From NCBI RefSeq assembly GCF_030812295.1, contig NZ_JAUSSK010000001.1, positions 930,001 through 994,000 of the forward strand: DNA of 64,000 nucleotides, read 5' to 3'. Made by a program: the position numbers and the translations under genes. Positions 30,001-37,100 of this stretch are shown here, piece by piece. Within the stretch, counting starts at the first letter, position 1. Each line of letters starts with the position of its first letter. Below the pieces are notes generated by a model. That model worked only from the letters and a program-made list of their open reading frames with translations. It was not told the origin of the DNA and ran no database searches. Source of the DNA: Luteibacter jiangsuensis (GTDB lineage Bacteria; Pseudomonadota; Gammaproteobacteria; Xanthomonadales; Rhodanobacteraceae).

Positions 30001-30086
30001 AGAACTCGGTGAACGACGGCTACCAGCAGGTCATCAGCTACACGCAGCCGCGTTACGCCCGCTTCGGTGTCACTTACGACTTCTAA
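27075..30086 (+). CDS. TonB-dependent receptor, Oar-like with carboxypeptidase-regulatory N-domain
   Basis: 1003 residues. A signal peptide (LCAAVAASLSGVAFGQ) is followed by an Ig-like carboxypeptidase-regulatory domain (about 32-115, ending LEGVTVSATNMPKID), a plug (VSENAYYINGMNTTDPLSGF, YGRSDGGVISQVGKRGTN) and a long beta-barrel ending in aromatic YARFGVTYDF. The Oar-type group is abundant in Lysobacterales and is linked to uptake of peptides or other large substrates. GGAG lies 8 nt before the ATG. A patch of unlike codon use around 28386-28655 marks a possible recombined extracellular loop. It is followed after 10 bp by a CocE/NonD hydrolase, a likely operon partner. Confidence 0.92.
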   Translation: MSPRPTLRRTLLCAAVAASLSGVAFGQATTGRIAGQAPIAAGETVLIEGSNGITREVPVDARGRYVAESLPLATYKVSLKANGNVVDTRDNITLRVGAATDVSFEAASGGNAQQLEGVTVSATNMPKIDVATVASSTVITAADMARLPLQRSAEAVALLAPGASPGYTGFKNAFGGSLVSFAGSAVSENAYYINGMNTTDPLSGFGGVTLPYGAVDQQEVLSGGYSAMYGRSDGGVISQVGKRGTNEWHFGAQVLWEPDFARASARNITYGHDNPAPPGTINQRNDDNHEWSTTVSAYAGGPLIKDKLYAFAAVEMERSKGNSIGDVNHAYDTKYTYKDPKWYGKLDWNINDSNILELTGVNQTHRSNGNKYTYDYDTNTVGDFASTDSTYKTKAMVYVAKFTSYITDDLTLTALYGKSKLTYYNEPPNTGVTGPFLGSISLQNPALNGGTPISNGQTLDTIDNPDHESTNRNLRVDLNYKAGNHSITAGVDNQDSRDIQDGTTIGGDGYELWYGKTDPNLNISDSPFVDKPGNYPGGQTGYYGYYRHYNTLASVRVKQRAQYIMDDWQVSDRLLLSLGLRNDQFTNYNPAGQPYLKLTKPQWAPRLGFSWDVNGDSTMKIYGNAGRYFLAMPASVALRTSAGSLATNQYFTYTGIDASGMPTGVTFIQSATGGAVSPNGEYGQPPDPKTVSAKNIKSEYQDEFILGMDKQLNADWVAGAKATVRKLRNALDDVCDNGAITRAAIAQGADIDAVTVGSCYLSNPGRANVYQLANANGGYTNVTVTNADFGFPHLKRNYYGLDLYLSHPFDGTWSGKIDYLYSRSYGNTEGQVRSDVGQGSVAASRDWDYATLMNYANGDLGNDRKHQLKLYGSYQIAPEWLLSANILIQSGLPKSCLGRYGADESDPSGYGSYYHFCFGVPSAYGAKGREPWEELVDVNAEYRPLWADKKLAFTVSVFNILNQQRSQRTNPVSGSKNSVNDGYQQVISYTQPRYARFGVTYDF

Positions 30087-30096
30087 CGGGAAGCCC

Positions 30097-32049
30097 ATGC
30101 ATCCACTACTGCGACTCGGTATCGTCGCGCTTGCCGCCGGGGTCTTCGCGACCCCGGCGGTCGGCGGCGAAAAGACCTATAAAGACCTGCCGACGGAGAC
30201 GCCGGCCAAATTCACGCCGACGAACCCCGGCTTCGATTACGTGCGCCGCACGGTCGAGATCCCGATGCGCGACGGCGTCAAGCTGCATACCGTGATCCTC
30301 ATGCCCAAGGGCACGACGCACGCGGGCATCCTGCTGACGCGCACGCCTTATGGTGCCGACGGCATGGGGCATCGCAGCGACAGCCCGCACCTGGGCCCCG
30401 CCCTGCGCGGCTACGACAATCCGGCCGACATCATCGTCCAGGACGGCTATATCCGCGTGATACAGGATATCCGCGGCAAGAACGGGTCCGAAGGCGACTT
30501 CGTCATGAACCGGCCGCCGATCGGACACGGCAACCCTACCCCGGTCGACGAGTCCTCCGACATCTACGACACGGTCGACTGGCTGGTGAAGCACGTGCCG
30601 GAGTCGAACGGCAAGGTCGGCATCATCGGGATCTCCTACGACGGCTTCGAGGCGATGGTCGCCACGATCCGTCCGCATCCCGCGCTCAAGGTGGCCGTGC
30701 CGATCAACCCAATGATCGACGGCTGGATGGGCGACGACTGGTTCCATCGTGGCGCGTTCCGCCAACAGATGATTCCCTACATCTACGGCATGGTGAACTC
30801 GCGCGGCAGCGACATCGGCTGGACCACGGGCTACCGTGACGACTACGACCTGTACCTGCGTGGCGGTTCCGCCGGCGACATCGGCCGGGCCTACGGCATG
30901 GAGGCACTCGGCTTCTGGCAGAAACTGCTCGCCCACCCCGCGTACGACAGCTTCTGGTCCGACCAGGCCATCGACAAGGTCGCGGCGAAGGAGCCGATGA
31001 CCGTGCCGACCATGCTCGTGCACAGCCTGTGGGACCAGGAAGACAACTACGGCGACATGGCGGTGTATCGCGCGCTCGCACCGCGCGACCCCGGGCACAC
31101 GAAACTGTGGCTCGTGCTGGGTCCGTGGCGTCACGCCAAGACCTGGGAAAAGGGCGACACCATCGGCGCGATCGATCTGGGCAGCGATACGGGCACGACG
31201 TTCCGCCAGAAGATCCTCCGCCCCTTCCTCGCCCAATACCTGAAGGACGCTGCGCCGAAGGCGGACATCGCGCCGGTCAACGCCTTCGTCACCGGCGAGA
31301 ACACCTGGCGCCAGCTCGACACCTGGCCTTCGGCCTGCCGCACCGGGTGCGCCCCGACCATGCAGCGCTGGTTCGTCGAAGCCGACGGTGGCCTTGCCAC
31401 GACGGCGCCCGCGAAGGGTGAAGACGAATACGTTTCCGATCCGGCGAAGCCGGTGCCCTACCGTGTACGACCGATCCAGTCGTGGTCGCACGGCGTGGCG
31501 GATCGCCAGGATTCCTGGCCGGAATGGCTCGTGGACGACCAGCGCCAGTTCGCCACCCGTACCGACGTGCTCACCTACGTATCGCCCGTGCTCGACAAGG
31601 CCATGGGCGTATCCGGCGAGCCGCTGGTGCATTTGCTCGCATCCACCAGCGGCACGGACAGCGATTGGGTGGTGAAACTGATCGACGTCTATCCCGACGA
31701 GGTGGAGGAGAAGCCGTCGATGGGCGGTTACCAACTGCCGGTCGCCATGGAGATCTTCCGTGGCCGCTATCGCGAGGGCTATGACAAGCCCATGGCGCTG
31801 GTACCGGACAAGCCGCTCGAATACCGCTTCCCGCTGCCGACGGTGAACCACGTGTTCCAGCCCGGGCACCGGGTGATGGTGCAGGTCCAGTCGAGCTGGT
31901 TCCCGCTGTACGACCGCAACCCGCAGACCTTCGTGCCGAACATCTTCAATGCGAAGCCCGGCGATTACCGCAAGGCGACGCAGAAGATCGTTCGCGACGG
32001 GGAGAACGGCACCTACCTGGAGTTGCCGGTCGTCCCCGCGAACCCGTAG
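30097..32049 (+). CDS. Secreted CocE/NonD-family hydrolase (S15-type)
   Basis: 650 residues with a signal peptide (GIVALAAGVFATPAVGG). The alpha/beta-hydrolase core carries the nucleophile motif VGIIGISYDGFEAMV (GxSYxG, the X-Pro dipeptidyl-peptidase/cocaine-esterase signature), a cap domain with MIDGWMGDDWFHRGAFR, and a C-terminal jelly-roll with QPGHRVMVQVQSSWFP. Relatives include glutaryl-7-ACA acylases, cocaine esterase and alpha-amino acid ester hydrolases. The start at 30097 precedes the signal peptide, 10 bp after the receptor stop. The pairing suggests that the periplasmic enzyme processes what the receptor imports. Confidence 0.9.
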   Translation: MHPLLRLGIVALAAGVFATPAVGGEKTYKDLPTETPAKFTPTNPGFDYVRRTVEIPMRDGVKLHTVILMPKGTTHAGILLTRTPYGADGMGHRSDSPHLGPALRGYDNPADIIVQDGYIRVIQDIRGKNGSEGDFVMNRPPIGHGNPTPVDESSDIYDTVDWLVKHVPESNGKVGIIGISYDGFEAMVATIRPHPALKVAVPINPMIDGWMGDDWFHRGAFRQQMIPYIYGMVNSRGSDIGWTTGYRDDYDLYLRGGSAGDIGRAYGMEALGFWQKLLAHPAYDSFWSDQAIDKVAAKEPMTVPTMLVHSLWDQEDNYGDMAVYRALAPRDPGHTKLWLVLGPWRHAKTWEKGDTIGAIDLGSDTGTTFRQKILRPFLAQYLKDAAPKADIAPVNAFVTGENTWRQLDTWPSACRTGCAPTMQRWFVEADGGLATTAPAKGEDEYVSDPAKPVPYRVRPIQSWSHGVADRQDSWPEWLVDDQRQFATRTDVLTYVSPVLDKAMGVSGEPLVHLLASTSGTDSDWVVKLIDVYPDEVEEKPSMGGYQLPVAMEIFRGRYREGYDKPMALVPDKPLEYRFPLPTVNHVFQPGHRVMVQVQSSWFPLYDRNPQTFVPNIFNAKPGDYRKATQKIVRDGENGTYLELPVVPANP

Positions 32050-32067
32050 CGGCCGTCGCGGCGCCGG

Positions 32068-33504
32068 TCAACCCAGCGCCGCGATCGCCTCCGCCACGCC
32101 CTTGCCATACTCGGGATGGCAGGCGGTGCAATTGGCGATATGACGCTGCACGACCGGTGCCGAGGCGCCCTTGATCGCACGGGCGGTGTTATCGAAAAGG
32201 ACTTGCCGCTGCGCCGCGCTCATCCGCTCGAAGAGCGTCCTCGGCTGCGAGAAATAATCGGTGTCCTCGCGATGGTTCCAGCGCGCGGCGGCGGTCTCGG
32301 CGATATGCAGCGGCGGCTCCGAGAAATCGGGCTGCGCCTGCAAGGCGCCATGGCTGTTCGGCTCGTAATGGGTCGATCCGCCACCGTTGCCGTCCACGCG
32401 CATCGCACCGTCGCGGTGGTAGGCATGCACAGGACAGCGCGCGGCGTTGACCGGGATCTGCGCGTAGTTCACCCCGAGGCGGTAGCGCTGCGTGTCACCG
32501 TAGGAGAAAAGGCGGCCCTGGAGCATCTTGTCCGGCGAGAAGCCGATGCCCGGCACGATCACCGCGGGGGCGAAGGCGGCCTGCTCGATGTCCTGGAAGA
32601 AGTTCTCCGGGTTGCGGTTGAGTTCCATCACGCCGACCTCGATCAGCGGATAGTCGCCATGCGGCCAGACCTTGGTGAGGTCGAACGGGTTGTACGGCGT
32701 CGTCGCGGCCTCGGCTTCCGGCATGATCTGCACGTACATCGTCCACCGAGGGAACTCGCCGCGCTCGATCGCCTCGTACAGGTCGCGCTGGTTGCTTTCG
32801 CGGTCGTTGCCGACGACCTCTTTCGCCTCGGCATCCGTGAGGTTCTGGATGCCCTGCTGGGTCTTGAAGGTGAACTTCACCCAGAAACGCTCGTTGTTCG
32901 CGTTGATGAAACTATAGGTGTGGCTGCCGAAGCCATGCATGTGGCGGAACGACTTCGGGATGCCGCGCTCGCTCATCACGATGGTGACCTGGTGCAGCGC
33001 CTCGGGCAGCAGGGTCCAGTAATCCCAGTTGTTATCGGCGCTGCGCAGGCCCGTACGCGGGTCGCGCTTGATCGCATGGTTGAGGTCGGGGAATTTCAGC
33101 GGGTCGCGGATGAAGAACACCGGCGTGTTGTTGCCGACGAGGTCCCAGTTGCCTTCCTCGGTGTAGAACTTCAACGCGAAGCCGCGGATGTCGCGCTCGG
33201 CGTCCGCGGCGCCACGCTCACCGGCCACCGTGGAGAATCGCGCCACCATCCCGGTCGTCTTGCCCACCTCCGAGAAGATCTTCGCCCGCGTGTACTTCGT
33301 GATGTCTCCGGTGACGGTGAAGGTCCCGAAGGCACCCGCGCCCTTGGCATGCATCCGCCGCTCGGGAATCACTTCACGGTCGAAATGAGCCAGTTTCTCC
33401 AGGAACCAGACGTCCTGCAACAGGGCCGGCCCGCGTGGGCCGGCGGTCATGGTGTTGTTGTCGTCGACGACGGGGGCGCCGAACTCGGTGGTGAGCTTGC
33501 TCAT
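32068..33504 (-). CDS. Heme catalase, small-subunit type
   Basis: 478 residues; dismutates hydrogen peroxide. The distal His is in [14 protein letters not shown] (about residue 52), the substrate channel has [15 protein letters not shown], and the proximal heme-ligand Tyr is in [14 protein letters not shown]. The length fits clade 3 cytosolic catalases, and no signal peptide is seen. An unusual CTACH sequence (CxxCH, the c-type heme attachment pattern) sits near the C-terminus where relatives have a non-Cys sequence. The start at 33504 (MSKLTTEFG) is chosen by family N-terminus. It is convergent with the hydrolase gene, 18 bp apart. Confidence 0.96.
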   Translation of the reverse strand: MSKLTTEFGAPVVDDNNTMTAGPRGPALLQDVWFLEKLAHFDREVIPERRMHAKGAGAFGTFTVTGDITKYTRAKIFSEVGKTTGMVARFSTVAGERGAADAERDIRGFALKFYTEEGNWDLVGNNTPVFFIRDPLKFPDLNHAIKRDPRTGLRSADNNWDYWTLLPEALHQVTIVMSERGIPKSFRHMHGFGSHTYSFINANNERFWVKFTFKTQQGIQNLTDAEAKEVVGNDRESNQRDLYEAIERGEFPRWTMYVQIMPEAEAATTPYNPFDLTKVWPHGDYPLIEVGVMELNRNPENFFQDIEQAAFAPAVIVPGIGFSPDKMLQGRLFSYGDTQRYRLGVNYAQIPVNAARCPVHAYHRDGAMRVDGNGGGSTHYEPNSHGALQAQPDFSEPPLHIAETAAARWNHREDTDYFSQPRTLFERMSAAQRQVLFDNTARAIKGASAPVVQRHIANCTACHPEYGKGVAEAIAALG

Positions 33505-33623
33505 GGATTCGGTCCTTGCCAAAACCCGAAGGATCACCGGCAAGGCGCCGGCTGGCTTGGACGGAATCTCCCCGTCGCGAAGGACCGGCGGCCCGGACGT
33601 CACCGCCCGGGCCGCCGCATCCG

Positions 33624-33833
33624 CTACGTGCCGGGGTTCGGTCCCCGCAATTGCGATGTCGGCACGCCACGATATCCCCAGTCCTCCATCGCGACCTCAT
33701 CGATCACGACGTGGGTCAGTTCCGGCGACTTGCCCAGGACGCGCTCGAGTGTTTCGGTGATCTCCGCGATCACCTGGGCCTTCTGCGCGGGTGTGTTGCC
33801 TTCACGAGTGATACGAACGTTGACATAGGGCAT
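33624..33833 (-). CDS. 4-oxalocrotonate tautomerase-like protein
   Basis: 69 residues beginning [12 protein letters not shown], so Pro becomes the N-terminal residue after Met removal, the catalytic base of the tautomerase superfamily. The rest ([19 protein letters not shown], then [15 protein letters not shown]) matches the 4-OT group with its typical length. Such enzymes tautomerise keto-enol acids or dehalogenate. It is 7 bp after the SDR gene on the same strand, forming an operon divergent from a LysR regulator. The true substrate is unknown. Confidence 0.88.
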   Translation of the reverse strand: MPYVNVRITREGNTPAQKAQVIAEITETLERVLGKSPELTHVVIDEVAMEDWGYRGVPTSQLRGPNPGT

Positions 33834-33840
33834 GACGGCG

Positions 33841-34575
33841 TCACCAGCGGCCGGCGCTCGAACCGCCATCGACCGGCAGCACGACGCCATTGGTGAAGTT
33901 GCTGGTCACGAGGTAGACGACCGCTTCGGCGATGTCCTCGGGGCGGCCCAGCCGGCCCATCGGGTTCAAGCCACTCAGGAAACCATGGGTCTCCGGCGCG
34001 TGCATCGGCGTCTCGATGATCCCGGGGGCGACCGCGCTCACCTTGACGTTGTAGGGCGACAGTTCGATCGCCAAGCCGCGCGTGACGTCGTTGAGGCCAC
34101 CCTTGATCAGCACGGGCAATGCGGACGGCACGTTCCGGTCCGGCTGCAAGCCGAGGCTTGCCGTGATGTTGACGATGTGGCCGCTCTTGCGTGCGGACAT
34201 GTGGCGCGCCGCGACCTGGGACGGATAGATGAAGCCGCGCAGGTTGGTGTCGATCAGCGTGTCGATCTCGTCGGTGGTGTACTCGGCGAAGGGCTTGGCG
34301 ATGAAGATACCGGCGTTGTTGACCAGCACGTCCACCTGTCCGAACGCTTCGATGGCGTGGTCGAACAGGCGCTCGGCGGTGTCGCGCAGGGCGATGTCGC
34401 CGGCGACCGCGAGGAAGCGGTCCGGGTTACCGAGCGCGATGGCGGCTTCGTCGAGACGAGCCTGGCTGCGGCCGTTGCCGACCACGTTGTAGCCCAGGCC
34501 GAGGAAAGCCTTGGCGATGGCGAAACCGAGGCCGCTGGAAGCGCCGGTGACGATGACGGTTTGACGGGTGCTCAT
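33841..34575 (-). CDS. SDR-family oxidoreductase lacking the canonical catalytic tyrosine
   Basis: 244 residues with a Rossmann NAD(P) motif TGASSGLGFAIA (about 11-22), NNAG in VLVNNAGIFIA, and the SDR fold throughout. The usual YxxxK pair is altered: the segment reads SALPVLIKGGLND, so the lysine is kept but proline stands where tyrosine is expected. The catalytic serine region is ITASLG. It may be a non-classical SDR or have lost normal activity. It heads the operon with the tautomerase and is divergently transcribed from a LysR gene, which probably controls it. Confidence 0.9.
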   Translation of the reverse strand: MSTRQTVIVTGASSGLGFAIAKAFLGLGYNVVGNGRSQARLDEAAIALGNPDRFLAVAGDIALRDTAERLFDHAIEAFGQVDVLVNNAGIFIAKPFAEYTTDEIDTLIDTNLRGFIYPSQVAARHMSARKSGHIVNITASLGLQPDRNVPSALPVLIKGGLNDVTRGLAIELSPYNVKVSAVAPGIIETPMHAPETHGFLSGLNPMGRLGRPEDIAEAVVYLVTSNFTNGVVLPVDGGSSAGRW

Positions 34576-34683
34576 GGTGCTTGCTCCGAAAGATGGTGAG
34601 GGTTCCGGAGCGGTGGCCCCGGGCTGGTTGACAATCTATTGCCACGCCCGGCGCACATAAATAAGATCAGAAGCAATTGAATC

Positions 34684-34698
34684 ATTACATGGTGTAAT
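34684..34698. promoter_or_regulatory. Palindromic LysR-type operator next to the regulator start
   Basis: Perfect 6-3-6 inverted repeat ATTACA-TGG-TGTAAT. It contains T-N11-A, the binding pattern of LysR-type regulators. It lies in the 125-bp divergent region and ends two bases before the lysR ATG at 34701. A regulator bound here could repress its own gene and control the SDR-tautomerase operon. Confidence 0.65.
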
Positions 34699-34700
34699 CC

Positions 34701-35618
34701 ATGCACAGGCAATTCGACGACTTGATGCTCGGCAGCATCGAACTCTTTTGCCTTGCCGGTGAATTGGGTGGCTTCACCGCCGCGGCCACCGCTGCGGGCG
34801 TGACGCCCGCGGCGGTCAGCCGTTCGGTCGCCCGGCTGGAGGCGCGCCTCGGCGTGCGCCTGTTCGTCCGCAGCACGCGGCAGATCCGCCTCACCGATGC
34901 GGGCCGCGTCTACATGGAGCAATGCCGGCAGGCGCTGGCCCAGTTCGCCGACGCGGAGCGACTCGCCAGCGGCCAGCAGGCCCAGGTATCGGGACGGTTG
35001 CGCATCAGCGTGCCGACCACGTATGCGCACTATCGTTTGCTTCCGATGCTGCCCGACTTCCATCGCGAGCATCCGGACGTACGCCTCGACATGCACATCA
35101 GCAACCGCAACATCGGCTTTTCCGACGAAGCGTTCGACCTCGCGATCCGTGTGCGTCCACAGGCGGATTCCACGCTGATCCTGCGCCACCTGGAAGATGC
35201 GCCGCTGGTGCTGGTCGCCACTCCCGCCTATCTGGAAACGCGTCGCGTGCCGCGATCGCTCGACGACCTGTCGTCGCACGAGTGCATCCAGTTCGACCTG
35301 CCGAGCAGCGGCCGGCGCATCCCCTGGCTGTTTCGCGACGGCGGCGAGGATGTCGAATTCGAGGCCGAAAGCGCGTTCACCGTGTCGGAAGACGTGCTCG
35401 GCGGCGTGACGCTGGCCCGTGCGGGCGCGGGCATCTTCCAGACCTACCGTTTCATCGTGGAAAAGGATCTCGCCGAAGGTTCATTGGTGGAGGTGTTGCC
35501 GCAACTGGCAGGACGCACCCGCCCGTACAACCTGCTCTATCCGCACAGCCGGTTCGTGCCGCCCCGCGTGCGCGCGTTCATCGATTTCCTGACCGCCCGG
35601 GTGGGGATGGAGCGGTAA
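34701..35618 (+). CDS. LysR-family transcriptional regulator
   Basis: 305 residues. The N-terminal winged helix (about 8-66) includes FCLAGELGGFTAAATAAGVT and AVSRSVARLEARLGVRLF, and the effector-binding domain follows (LRISVPTTYAHYRLLPML, FDLAIRVRPQ). It belongs to the large GcvA/DsdC-like subgroup with no assigned ligand. It faces the SDR-tautomerase operon, the usual LysR arrangement, with a palindrome just upstream of its start. The expected role is ligand-dependent control of that operon and of itself. Confidence 0.93.
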   Translation: MHRQFDDLMLGSIELFCLAGELGGFTAAATAAGVTPAAVSRSVARLEARLGVRLFVRSTRQIRLTDAGRVYMEQCRQALAQFADAERLASGQQAQVSGRLRISVPTTYAHYRLLPMLPDFHREHPDVRLDMHISNRNIGFSDEAFDLAIRVRPQADSTLILRHLEDAPLVLVATPAYLETRRVPRSLDDLSSHECIQFDLPSSGRRIPWLFRDGGEDVEFEAESAFTVSEDVLGGVTLARAGAGIFQTYRFIVEKDLAEGSLVEVLPQLAGRTRPYNLLYPHSRFVPPRVRAFIDFLTARVGMER

Positions 35619-35623
35619 CGGGC

Positions 35624-35647
35624 ATCGCGGACAGGGTCCGCTCCCAC
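35624..35647. repeat. REP-like palindrome between lysR and psd
   Basis: ATCGCGGACAGGGTCCGCTC followed by CCAC: the same family as the array at 9755, inverted, with compensating changes in the stem (GCGGAC/GTCCGC), so pairing is kept. It fills most of the 43-bp gap. Confidence 0.75.
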
Positions 35648-35661
35648 CTATACTCCTGCGC

Positions 35662-36516
35662 ATGAAGCCCAATGTCCTGCTGCAGTACATCCTCCCGCAC
35701 CGCTTCCTCTCGCGCATCGTCTACCAGGCGACCCGGTGGGAGTGGGCTCCATGGAAGAATTTTCTCATTCGGGAGATCGTGCAGCGCTATGCCGTCGACA
35801 TGAGCCAGGCCGCCCAGCCGGACCCGTTCGCGTACCAGCACTTCAATGCGTTCTTCACCCGCAAGCTGAAGGCCGGCGCGCGCGCGGCCGATCCGGACCC
35901 GCAGGCGATCCTCTCGCCGGCTGACGGACGGATCAGCCAGTCCGGACGTATCCGTGACGGCCGTATCTTCCAGGCGAAGGGCCAGGAATACAGCGCGGCG
36001 GAACTGCTGGGCGACGAGGCCGCGGCCGCACCGTTCCGCAACGGCAGCTTCGTCACCATCTACCTGTCGCCGCGCGACTACCACCGCGTGCATATGCCGC
36101 TCGAGGGCAAGCTCACCGGTACCACGCATGTCCCGGGCCGCATCTTCAGCGTGGCCCCGTTCGCGGTCGAAGCCATTCCGCGGCTGTTCGCGCGCAACGA
36201 GCGCCTCGTCTGCCATTTCCAGGGCGAACACGGCCCTTTCGTGTCGGTCATGGTCGGCGCGATCCTGGTCTCCAGCGTGGCCACCGTGTGGGACGGCATG
36301 GCGATCCCGCCGTATGCCTCGGACATCATCCGCAACGACTGCCGTGGCCGCGACGTGACGCTGGAACGCTTCGCCGAGATGGCCCGCTTCAACATGGGAT
36401 CGACCGTCATCCTCCTGTTGCCTGAGGGTTACACCCTGGACGAACTCGTGCCACAACAACAGGTTATGGTCGGACAACGGATCGGAACCTGGACGGGTAC
36501 CAGCGCGGAGCAATGA
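35662..36516 (+). CDS. psd: Phosphatidylserine decarboxylase proenzyme
   Basis: 284 residues; makes phosphatidylethanolamine from phosphatidylserine at the inner membrane. The C-terminal self-cleavage motif is MGSTVILL (GST, cleavage between Gly and Ser to form the pyruvoyl group; family consensus LGST). Other motifs are SPADGRISQSG and FVTIYLSPRDYHRVHMP. The N-terminus IVYQATRWEW resembles the membrane-associated region of E. coli Psd. The length is normal. The gene stands alone after a REP-like element. Confidence 0.95.
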   Translation: MKPNVLLQYILPHRFLSRIVYQATRWEWAPWKNFLIREIVQRYAVDMSQAAQPDPFAYQHFNAFFTRKLKAGARAADPDPQAILSPADGRISQSGRIRDGRIFQAKGQEYSAAELLGDEAAAAPFRNGSFVTIYLSPRDYHRVHMPLEGKLTGTTHVPGRIFSVAPFAVEAIPRLFARNERLVCHFQGEHGPFVSVMVGAILVSSVATVWDGMAIPPYASDIIRNDCRGRDVTLERFAEMARFNMGSTVILLLPEGYTLDELVPQQQVMVGQRIGTWTGTSAEQ

Positions 36517-36523
36517 CGGAACG

Positions 36524-36538
36524 CGTCACAATGTGACG
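36524..36538. promoter_or_regulatory. Perfect palindrome upstream of an unknown gene
   Basis: CGTCAC-AAT-GTGACG, a perfect 6-3-6 inverted repeat just after the psd stop and 107 bp before the next gene. No T run follows, so it is not a standard terminator. A dimeric regulator site is plausible; the regulator is unknown. Confidence 0.45.
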
Positions 36539-36644
36539 AAAACGTCTTACATTTGACGCATCGGCAGCGTATTCTCGACGTTCCGCCGCCCTTCGGGAGA
36601 GGGCACGGGACCGCAAGAAGCATCCGTACTAGGGGAAGTAGTCC

Positions 36645-37091
36645 ATGCGTCTGGTCACCCATCTCATCGCCGTCAATCGCGAAATCCGCCTTCGCCGGCA
36701 ACTCGCCGATATCGAACGTGTCGTCCTGGCCTTGCCGGTGCGAGCCCACGCGGACCTGCAGCAACTGGTCCGGCGCGAGATGGAACAGGCCGCGGCCTGC
36801 GACTTTCCCCATCTCTACGGCACCCCGCCCGAAGAGCGTTACAGCACCTACGGTCATGGGCCGGATATCGGCCTCGGCAAGGCACGCTCGGAGAACCCGT
36901 TGATCGCCACGCGCGGTGTCGCGCTGTGGATCGCCTCGGTCTATCACGAGACCCTGGATTCGCGGCGCCCCAACATGGAAGACCTGCACCGGCAGATCCT
37001 GCGCCTGATGCGCCAGATCAAGGAATTGTCGGCGCTGGAGCGTCGCGGCACGGCCACGGCGTGGGCAAACGAGCCGCACGCTGTCGCGTAA
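36645..37091 (+). CDS. Hypothetical cytosolic protein
   Basis: 148 residues, no family recognised. It is mostly helical and rich in Arg, Glu and Leu (VNREIRLRRQLADIERVVLA, PNMEDLHRQILRLMRQIKEL), with a conserved-looking middle HLYGTPPEERYSTYGHGPD. There is no signal peptide or membrane segment. The upstream gap holds a palindrome at 36524. It is convergent with the lytic transglycosylase gene, 9 bp apart. The function is unknown. Confidence 0.6.
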   Translation: MRLVTHLIAVNREIRLRRQLADIERVVLALPVRAHADLQQLVRREMEQAAACDFPHLYGTPPEERYSTYGHGPDIGLGKARSENPLIATRGVALWIASVYHETLDSRRPNMEDLHRQILRLMRQIKELSALERRGTATAWANEPHAVA

Positions 37092-37100
37092 ACGCCCGTC

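Noticed and set aside
28413-30098. 561-codon minus-strand frame opposite the TonB receptor
   Set aside because: Val/Arg/Ala-rich, no signature, fully antisense to a clear gene.
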